This document shows positions 57,801 to 64,000 of a stretch of 64,000 nt of DNA, one piece after another. The stretch spans positions 124,001 through 188,000 of the forward strand of contig NZ_JAIVAC010000001.1 in assembly GCF_020171655.1 (NCBI RefSeq), in the 5' to 3' direction. Under the pieces are notes generated by a model that was given only the letters and a program-made list of their open reading frames with translations, had not been told where the DNA came from and did not search any database. Within the stretch, counting starts at the first letter, position 1. The number at the start of each line of letters is the position of its first letter. The translations under genes were made by a program, and so were the position numbers. This DNA is from Exiguobacterium aestuarii. GTDB taxonomy: Bacteria; Bacillota; Bacilli; Exiguobacteriales; Exiguobacteriaceae.

Positions 57801-60242
57801 TTGTCGCTGTTACATTTAGCTATTTTGTTGCCGCTTCTCGCGGCACCGTTCATCCCGTTCTTGTTTCGGGGGATGAAGCAAATTCATACAGGCTGGTTCG
57901 TCTTGATCGTACCGGTCGTGCTCGTCACCTACTTCGCCGGATTCATTCCGATCACGAGTGCAGGGGACGTCGTGACAGAGACGATTGCGTGGATGCCGTC
58001 CCTCGGGATCAACTTCACGGCATACGTTGACGGACTCAGTCTACTGTTCGCCCTCCTCATCACGGGGATCGGCGCACTCGTTGTCTTATATTCCATTTAC
58101 TATTTGAATAAGGACAAAGAGTCACTCGGGCATTTCTATGTGTATCTCTTGATGTTCATGAGTGCGATGCTCGGGGTCGTTCTCTCGGACAACATGATTG
58201 TCATGTATATGTTCTGGGAGCTCACATCGATTTCATCATTCCTGTTGATTGGTTACTGGTATGAGAAAGAGCGTTCACGTTACGGCGCACAGAAGTCGAT
58301 GCTTCTTACCGTATTCGGTGGATTGTCGATGCTCGGGGGGATCGTCTTACTCGAGTCGATGATTGGTTCGTACAGCATTCGTGATATGGTCACGAACTCT
58401 GGCGTCATCGCCGAGAGCCCGTTCTTCCTTGTCGCGATGGTTCTCATCTTGCTCGGGGCGTTCACGAAATCAGCGCAGTTCCCGTTCCACATCTGGTTAC
58501 CTGACGCGATGGAAGCACCGACTCCGGTCAGTGCGTACCTCCACTCGGCAACGATGGTCAAGGCGGGTCTCTACCTCGTGGCCCGTATGAGCCCGGTGTT
58601 CCAAGAGTCATCGGTCTGGCTATGGACGATTGCCGGAGTCGGGATGTTCACGATGTTCTGGGGCTCGTTCAACGCCGTGAAGCAGACCGACTTGAAGGGA
58701 ATCTTGGCATTCTCGACAGTCAGTCAGCTCGGGCTGATCATGTCACTCCTCGGTCTTGGTGCGGCTGCGCTCCACTATGACGGAATGGATGACAATATCT
58801 TTATGGTCGCGACGATCGCAGCAATCTTCCATTTGATTAACCACGCGACGTTCAAAGGCTCGCTCTTTATGATGGCTGGGATCGTCGACCACGAGACGGG
58901 CACACGTGACATTCGTAAGCTTGGCGGTCTGATGACGGTCATGCCGATCACGTTCACGATTGCCGTCATCGGTTCATTATCGATGGCCGGTCTTCCGCCG
59001 TTTAATGGTTTCTTAAGTAAAGAGATGTTCTTGAAGGCGACGACGAAAGTCTTCTCGGCCGACTTCTTCGCGCTCGATACGATTGGAATTTTGCTTCCGG
59101 TCATTGCATTTGTCGGAAGTGTGTTCACGTTCATCTACAGCATCATGCTGTTCACACGGACGTTCATGGGCAAGGCGAAGTTCGACCAATTGCCGAAGAA
59201 ACCGCATGAGGCGCCGATCGGCATGTTGATTTCGCCGGCCATCCTCGCGCTTCTCGTTGTCGGTCTCGGGTTCTTCCCGAACGTCTTGTCGAACTCGCTC
59301 ATCAAACCAGCCGTCGAGTCGATCTATCCGACACTCGTCGCACAAGGGCAAGAAGTCGATGTTCATATCTATTTCTGGCACGGTTTGACGCCAGAGTTGT
59401 TCATGACGATCGGGGTCGTCCTTCTCGGTTCGTTGCTATTCTGGCAAATGGGCAAATGGATGGGGATCTACAACCGCATCCCACACCGTTTGACGCTCAA
59501 CGGGATGTACGATGGTACGCTCGTCTGGTCGAATAAGGCAGCATACCGCTTTAAAGACAACTACATGACTGGCTTCATCCGGTCGTACTTGATCTATATT
59601 TTCGTCTTCCTCTCAGGCATGATGCTCTTTAGCATCTGGTGGTTCGACATGTACCGATTCTCGTTCGAGAACTTGGCAGAGATTGCACCATATGAATATG
59701 TGCTCGGAGCCGTCGTCATGCTTGCGGCGCTCGCGATTCTATTTATGCGTTCGCGTCTACCGTCCATCATCTTACTCGGGGTTGTCGGGTACGGCGTGGC
59801 ACTGTTCTTCGTCTTCTTCGGTGCACCTGACTTGGCACTCACACAGCTCGTCATCGAGACGGTCTCGGTTGCCTTGTTCTTGCTCGTGTTCTATCACATG
59901 CCGGACATCAGCAAGAAGGAAGTACGGATGCGTTTTAAAGTCGGGAATGCCATCGTGGCCATTCTCGTCGGGACGACCGTGATGCTTCTCAGCTTCATGG
60001 CGCTCACGAACAAATCGCTCACCTCGATCTCCGAGTATTACAAAGAGAACGTGTATGAGCTTGCAGCAGGTAAAAACATGGTCAACGTCGTCCTCGTCGA
60101 TTTCCGTGGATTTGATACTTTGTTTGAAATCGTCGTTCTCGGAATTGCGGCTTTCGGGATCTACACGATGATTAAATTTAGAACAACACGACGTACGAAA
60201 GGAGAAGGTGCACATGAAGCAAAACAGCAAACGCGTCAATGA
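57801..60242 (+). CDS. mrpA: Na+/H+ antiporter subunit A (Mrp/Mnh)
   Basis: 813 residues. TTG 57801 is chosen because AAGGAGG is 7 bases upstream; the frame continues up for 57 bases with no RBS. Many helices; NuoL-like core (PFHIWLPDAMEAPTPVSAYLHSATMVKAG) and the MrpA C-terminal MbhD/E-like extension. Core of the proton/sodium exchanger giving Na+ and alkali tolerance. Confidence 0.94.
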   Translation: MSLLHLAILLPLLAAPFIPFLFRGMKQIHTGWFVLIVPVVLVTYFAGFIPITSAGDVVTETIAWMPSLGINFTAYVDGLSLLFALLITGIGALVVLYSIYYLNKDKESLGHFYVYLLMFMSAMLGVVLSDNMIVMYMFWELTSISSFLLIGYWYEKERSRYGAQKSMLLTVFGGLSMLGGIVLLESMIGSYSIRDMVTNSGVIAESPFFLVAMVLILLGAFTKSAQFPFHIWLPDAMEAPTPVSAYLHSATMVKAGLYLVARMSPVFQESSVWLWTIAGVGMFTMFWGSFNAVKQTDLKGILAFSTVSQLGLIMSLLGLGAAALHYDGMDDNIFMVATIAAIFHLINHATFKGSLFMMAGIVDHETGTRDIRKLGGLMTVMPITFTIAVIGSLSMAGLPPFNGFLSKEMFLKATTKVFSADFFALDTIGILLPVIAFVGSVFTFIYSIMLFTRTFMGKAKFDQLPKKPHEAPIGMLISPAILALLVVGLGFFPNVLSNSLIKPAVESIYPTLVAQGQEVDVHIYFWHGLTPELFMTIGVVLLGSLLFWQMGKWMGIYNRIPHRLTLNGMYDGTLVWSNKAAYRFKDNYMTGFIRSYLIYIFVFLSGMMLFSIWWFDMYRFSFENLAEIAPYEYVLGAVVMLAALAILFMRSRLPSIILLGVVGYGVALFFVFFGAPDLALTQLVIETVSVALFLLVFYHMPDISKKEVRMRFKVGNAIVAILVGTTVMLLSFMALTNKSLTSISEYYKENVYELAAGKNMVNVVLVDFRGFDTLFEIVVLGIAAFGIYTMIKFRTTRRTKGEGAHEAKQQTRQ

Positions 60243-60651
60243 CGTTATTTTGCAGACGGCCGCGATTATCATTTTCTTCATCATCGTCATCTTCTCGATC
60301 GATTTGTTCTTTGCCGGTCATTATTCACCAGGTGGAGGGTTCATCGGTGGATTGATGACATCCGCGGCACTCGTCTTGTTGCTACTCGCATTTGATTCGA
60401 AGACGCTCGCGAACGTGCTCCCAATCGACTACCGTCTCATGACGGCAAGTGGATTGTTGATTGCACTCGCGACAGGTCTTCACTCGGTATTCTTGGGTCG
60501 TCCGTTCTTGACGCATGCTTACGGGAAGTTCGACTTACCACTTCTCGGTGAACAGACGCTCCACACGGCGATTGCGTTCGACTTAGGGGTTTATCTCGTA
60601 GTCATCGGAATCACCTTGACGATTATACAAACGATTGGAGAGAGTGAATAA
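60214..60651 (+). CDS. mrpB: Na+/H+ antiporter subunit B
   Basis: 145 residues; ATG 60214 with AAAGGAG at 60198-60204, overlapping mrpA. MnhB motif HYSPGGGFIGGLMTSAALVL. Four helices. Confidence 0.93.
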   Translation: MKQNSKRVNDVILQTAAIIIFFIIVIFSIDLFFAGHYSPGGGFIGGLMTSAALVLLLLAFDSKTLANVLPIDYRLMTASGLLIALATGLHSVFLGRPFLTHAYGKFDLPLLGEQTLHTAIAFDLGVYLVVIGITLTIIQTIGESE

Positions 60652-60992
60652 TGGAAATCTTCGTTAGCATCATTATCGGTGTCTTGACGATGTGTGCCGT
60701 CTATCTTGTTCTCTCAAGAAGTTTGTTACGCATCATCATCGGCACAGCCTTGTTCAGTCACGCGGCACACCTTCTCGTCTTGACGACGGCAGGTTTGAAG
60801 ACAGGGGCAGCCCCTGTCCTCGTCGACGGTGTGACTGAATTCACAGACCCGTTACCGCAAGCGCTCGTCTTGACGGCAATCGTCATCAGTTTCGGGGTGA
60901 CGGCGTTCTTCCTCGTACTTGCCTACCGCACGTATCAGGAGCTCAGCACGGACAATATGGAAGAAATGAAAGGAACAGAATCGTATGATTAA
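60651..60992 (+). CDS. mrpC: Na+/H+ antiporter subunit C
   Basis: 113 residues, NuoK-like three-helix protein (GTALFSHAAHLLVLTTAGLK, DPLPQALVLTAIVISFGVTAF). Start overlaps the mrpB stop by one base. Confidence 0.93.
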   Translation: MEIFVSIIIGVLTMCAVYLVLSRSLLRIIIGTALFSHAAHLLVLTTAGLKTGAAPVLVDGVTEFTDPLPQALVLTAIVISFGVTAFFLVLAYRTYQELSTDNMEEMKGTESYD

Positions 60993-62469
60993 CTTACCGG
61001 TCTTTCCAATCGTCATTCCTGCGCTTGCGGCCATCATCATGATGTTCATGCCAAAACGGGTCCAGCTGCAGCGTGTGATGGCTCTTGGAGCTTTAGTTAT
61101 TACGGCGATCGTGTCACTCTTCCTTGTGCACACGGTCTCCACGGAGGGGATTCAAACCCTCAACCTCGGGAACTGGCAAGCGCCGTTCGGGATCACACTC
61201 GTATCGGATATGTTGTCAGCCCTACTCGTGACGACGTCGACTCTCCTCACGCTCTTCATCGTGTGGTTCGCCGTCCATTACTTCTCAGATTCATATGAAG
61301 GCAACTACTTGTACATCTCGATGCTCTTCTTGCTCGTCGGGGTGAACGGTGCCTTCACGACAGGTGATATTTTCAACTTGTTCGTTTTCTTCGAGGTTTT
61401 CTTGATGTCTTCATACGTGTTGATTGTGCTTGGTGGACGTGGCGTCCAGTTACGTGAGTCCATCAAATACTTGCTCGTGAACATCATCGCCTCGGCACTC
61501 TTCGTCATGTCGGTCGCCTTGCTCTATGGCGTTACAGGTACGCTCAACTTGGCAGACTTGGCGATGAAAATCCCACTCGTCGATAACCCGGACGTCATTA
61601 CCGTCATCGGTGTAATGTTTGTCATCGTCTTCGGGATGAAAGGGGCACTCGTCCCACTTCACTACTGGCTCCCTGGGGCGTATGTAGTCGCACCGACACC
61701 GATTCTCGCGATGTTCGGTGCACTCCTGACGAAAGTCGGGGTCTACTCGATTTTACGGACGTACACGTTACTCTTTGACGGGAACGGTGAGTTTTTACAG
61801 ACGTTCCTCATGGTGCTCGCTGTCTTCACGATCTTCATCGGGATGACAGGGGCCATCGCTTATAACGACGTGAAGCTGATCATCATATACAACATCATGA
61901 TTGCGGTCGGGGTCATTTTGTACGGGATCTCGGTCAACACGCAGACGTCCCTTGAAGGGTCGCTCTACTACTTGATTCACGATATGATCATCAAGGCAGT
62001 TCTCTTCATGCTCGTCGGGATGATGATTGGGATCACCAAATCCGGTCAATTGCGCGATATGGGTGGACTCATCACACGCTTCCCGCTGTTCGGATGGACG
62101 TTCTTCATCGCAGCGCTCTCGCTTGCAGGGATTCCGCCACTCAGTGGATTCTTCGGGAAGTTATTGATCGTATCAGGTGGGATGGACGAAGGAGAACTGT
62201 TCGGACCACTACTTGTCCTCTTATCAAGTCTCTTCGTCCTCTATTCGGTCATGAAGATTTTCTTGAACGGATTCTGGGGAGAGGCGAAGCATGAGTATGA
62301 CGGACCACTCGTCCCATATACGAAACGTTTGATTATACCGGTCTTCTTGTTGCTCATCATTGCGGTCGCATACGGATTTGGGGCAGAAGCCATCCATCCG
62401 TATATCACGCAAGCAATTGAGCCGCTCGTCAATCCAGAAATCTATATCGATGCCGTGATAAAGGAGTGA
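60985..62469 (+). CDS. mrpD: Na+/H+ antiporter subunit D
   Basis: 494 residues, NuoN/M-like; KGALVPLHYWLPGAYVVAPT with functional Lys, and AGIPPLSGFFGK. Overlaps mrpC by 8 bases. Confidence 0.94.
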   Translation: MINLPVFPIVIPALAAIIMMFMPKRVQLQRVMALGALVITAIVSLFLVHTVSTEGIQTLNLGNWQAPFGITLVSDMLSALLVTTSTLLTLFIVWFAVHYFSDSYEGNYLYISMLFLLVGVNGAFTTGDIFNLFVFFEVFLMSSYVLIVLGGRGVQLRESIKYLLVNIIASALFVMSVALLYGVTGTLNLADLAMKIPLVDNPDVITVIGVMFVIVFGMKGALVPLHYWLPGAYVVAPTPILAMFGALLTKVGVYSILRTYTLLFDGNGEFLQTFLMVLAVFTIFIGMTGAIAYNDVKLIIIYNIMIAVGVILYGISVNTQTSLEGSLYYLIHDMIIKAVLFMLVGMMIGITKSGQLRDMGGLITRFPLFGWTFFIAALSLAGIPPLSGFFGKLLIVSGGMDEGELFGPLLVLLSSLFVLYSVMKIFLNGFWGEAKHEYDGPLVPYTKRLIIPVFLLLIIAVAYGFGAEAIHPYITQAIEPLVNPEIYIDAVIKE

Positions 62470-62476
62470 AATACAG

Positions 62477-62962
62477 ATGGCTTATCAACTATTGATTAAC
62501 TTTTTCTTGGCGTTCATCTGGATGTTCCTCACGGGATCGTTCACAACGAGCGGATTCTTCGTCGGGTATATACTCGGATTGCTCATCTTGTTCATGATGC
62601 GCCGATTCTTCAAATCAGGGGGAGGCAGCTTTTACTTTGCACGCGTCTGGCGTCTGTTCAAACTGCTCCTCATCTTCATCCGAGAACTGTTCCTCGCGAA
62701 CTTCGAGGTGTTACGTCTCGTCCTTAGTCCAAAGCTGAAGATTCAACCAGGAATCTTCCGGTATGAGACGTCTCTCGACAAAGGCTGGAAAGTCAGCTTG
62801 CTCTCGATGCTGATCACGCTCACACCAGGGACGCTCGTCGTTCAGGTGTCAAAAGACAATTCCGTGCTCTATATCCACGCGCTCAACATGCCGGATAAGG
62901 AAGCATTACAAAAAGATATTTATGATAACTTTGAATCAAGCATTAAGGAGGCGACAGAGTGA
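62477..62962 (+). CDS. mrpE: Na+/H+ antiporter subunit E
   Basis: 161 residues, MnhE family: two N-terminal helices, then cytosolic domain with LLSMLITLTPGTLVV. Needed for assembly. Confidence 0.93.
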   Translation: MAYQLLINFFLAFIWMFLTGSFTTSGFFVGYILGLLILFMMRRFFKSGGGSFYFARVWRLFKLLLIFIRELFLANFEVLRLVLSPKLKIQPGIFRYETSLDKGWKVSLLSMLITLTPGTLVVQVSKDNSVLYIHALNMPDKEALQKDIYDNFESSIKEATE

Positions 62963-63258
62963 TGGATTTACTAGACATTCTCATCTACATCTCGCTCGCC
63001 ATTCTCTTGCTTGCGATGTTGATGATGTTGTATCGCGTCGTCAAAGGACCGACGACGGCAGACCGGGTCATCGCCCTCGACTCAATCGGGATCGCGCTCA
63101 TCTCGGTCGTCGCGTTACTGTCGATCCTGCTCGATACGACGTTATATTTTGAAGTCATCTTGCTACTCAGTATTTTGGCCTTCATCGGAACGGTGGCGTT
63201 CTCGAAATTCTTAGAGAGGGGAGAGATTATCCAACATGACCGCGACAATGATCTTTGA
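62962..63258 (+). CDS. mrpF: Na+/H+ antiporter subunit F
   Basis: 98 residues, three helices, VKGPTTADRVIALDSIGI is the MnhF motif. ATG 62962 overlaps the mrpE stop; a GTG at 62959 is 7 bases after AAGGAGG and is equally possible. Confidence 0.9.
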   Translation: MDLLDILIYISLAILLLAMLMMLYRVVKGPTTADRVIALDSIGIALISVVALLSILLDTTLYFEVILLLSILAFIGTVAFSKFLERGEIIQHDRDNDL

Positions 63259-63595
63259 TCTCATTACCGGCATCTTCACGATCATCGGCGTCTTCTTCAC
63301 GGTCGTCGCCGCGATCGGTCTCATCCGTCTCCCAGATATTTATTCGAGAACACACGCTGCCTCAAAGAGTGCGACACTCGGTGTCATGTTCGTCCTCTTT
63401 GCGGCCGTCCTTCACGTATATGTCGATGAACGGGTATTTGATGCAAGACTCTTGCTCGGTCTCTTCTTCGTCCTCTTGACGGCTCCTGTTGGGGGGCACC
63501 TCATCTCACGTGCGGCGCATGCGAAAGGGGTCCCGCTTTGGGAGAAGTCATTACAAGACGCATTGAAAGAAGACAAGGATAAAGGAATCGAATAA
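63236..63595 (+). CDS. mrpG: Na+/H+ antiporter subunit G
   Basis: 119 residues, MnhG/PhaG: three helices, IGLIRLPDIYSRTHAASKSATLG. Overlaps mrpF by 23 bases. Completes the seven-gene operon. Confidence 0.93.
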   Translation: MTATMIFDLITGIFTIIGVFFTVVAAIGLIRLPDIYSRTHAASKSATLGVMFVLFAAVLHVYVDERVFDARLLLGLFFVLLTAPVGGHLISRAAHAKGVPLWEKSLQDALKEDKDKGIE

Positions 63596-63600
63596 GAGAA

Positions 63601-63640
63601 AGACGGGATTCGCCATGAGGCGAGTCCCGTCTTTTGTTTA
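63601..63640. terminator. Bidirectional terminator after mrpG
   Basis: Stem AGACGGGATTCGCC / GGCGAGTCCCGTCT with ATGA loop (one mismatch) and T-tract; overlaps the stop of the convergent oxidoreductase. Confidence 0.85.
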
Positions 63641-64000
63641 GATCAGATAGGTCAGGTCGGAGGCAGCCGTCGGATAGGCGACTTCTAAGTGCTTCACGTG
63701 TTGATGCGACAGTTTGTTCTGTATAATGAAAGAGAACAGATTGATGAGTTCCGGGGCATGGTGTCCAATCAGATGTGCCCCGATGATATGACCTTCCGCA
63801 CTCAATAATACTTTCGAATAGGCGGTCGCGTCATTGATGCGTGAATAGGTGAGGAAATGGGACATGTCCGTTTCTTTCACGTCGAAGTCGATTCCTTCTG
63901 TCTCCGCTTCCTCTACGGTAAGACCGACTTTGGCAATCGGTGGCGTCGCATAGACGATGGTCGGTGCCGGACGCTCCGGGAGTGCCCGCGTATTCCCGTG
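63638..64000 (-). CDS. Pyridine nucleotide-disulfide oxidoreductase (C-terminal part; start outside window)
   Basis: 120 residues visible, open to the right edge. PTIVYATPPIAKVGLTVEEAE is the start of the dimerisation domain of the glutathione reductase/dihydrolipoamide dehydrogenase family, followed by TYSRINDATAYSKVLLSAEGHIIGAHLIGHHAPELINLFS and a helical end. The usual HPT/HxxE catalytic motif is replaced by YPTAASDL near the C-terminus, as in YkgC/RclA-like or GR-like paralogues. Specific substrate unknown. Confidence 0.8.
   Translation of the reverse strand, partial: HGNTRALPERPAPTIVYATPPIAKVGLTVEEAETEGIDFDVKETDMSHFLTYSRINDATAYSKVLLSAEGHIIGAHLIGHHAPELINLFSFIIQNKLSHQHVKHLEVAYPTAASDLTYLI

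Noticed and set aside
59772-60290. 172-codon frame antisense to mrpA/mrpB
   Set aside because: His/Asp/Glu-rich mirror of transmembrane codons; mrp frames are certain.
1-64000. CRISPR array, tRNA, rRNA, prophage or integrase
   Set aside because: No regularly spaced repeats, no cloverleaf-type or rRNA sequence noticed, and no integrase, capsid or terminase genes in any frame.

Overview
The window is a stretch of chromosome from a low-to-mid GC Firmicute. Gene content, Shine-Dalgarno strength and frequent GTG/TTG starts point to Bacillales. The mix of an Ohr/OhrR pair, several metallo-beta-lactamase-fold hydrolases, Mrp antiporter, YtrA-type regulator and the zapA-yshB-polX-mutS2-yshE ... lcfA-fadR-etfB-etfA-trxA order suggests Exiguobacterium or a close relative (inference; no 16S rRNA or tRNA gene is present to confirm it).

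Left part (1-26.8 kb) is ordinary chromosome: the end of a BdbC-like thiol oxidoreductase with a Sco copper chaperone; a Crp/Fnr regulator, DUF4386 membrane protein and MBL-fold hydrolase; an MFS transporter; a FrnE-like DsbA protein; a TrhA/hemolysin III protein facing a DUF1836 regulator across a long palindrome; an MBL hydrolase, aldo-keto reductase and PH-domain protein in a row; an ABC-F ribosome-protection type ATPase behind a leader-peptide attenuator; a zinc-type CDF exporter; Ohr/OhrR with a textbook operator; CAP-domain, glutathione peroxidase, VanZ and M23 peptidase genes; a GNAT protein and a dicarboxylate/amino acid symporter; then zapA, cvpA-like, polX, mutS2, DUF350 and a 28-codon membrane ORF.

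The middle (26.8-52.8 kb) separates yshE from lcfA, which are adjacent in Bacillus subtilis. It carries AT-rich accessory DNA that looks like defence: a lone SMC/RecF-like ATPase with a degenerate P-loop; an IS3-family element sitting in the loop of an intrinsic terminator; a LolD/FtsX-type ABC exporter; a three-gene GHKL-ATPase operon of unknown proteins divergent from a GmrSD-type (DUF262-DUF1524) nuclease; and an operon of MazG-like pyrophosphohydrolase, PLD-helicase, a stand-alone paralogue of the helicase's C-terminal domain, and a winged-helix-like protein. After that come a large uncharacterised membrane protein, small hypotheticals, a MarR-controlled electrophile-type operon (nitroreductase, quinol monooxygenase, DUF1304) and a YtrA-type GntR/ABC operon with the expected operator.

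The right part (52.8-64 kb) is the fatty-acid oxidation regulon (lcfA, fadR, etfB, etfA) with three FadR-like boxes and a cre-like site, then trxA, the complete seven-gene mrpABCDEFG Na+/H+ antiporter operon, and the C-terminal part of a pyridine nucleotide-disulfide oxidoreductase cut by the window edge. No CRISPR array, rRNA, tRNA or replication origin was seen.
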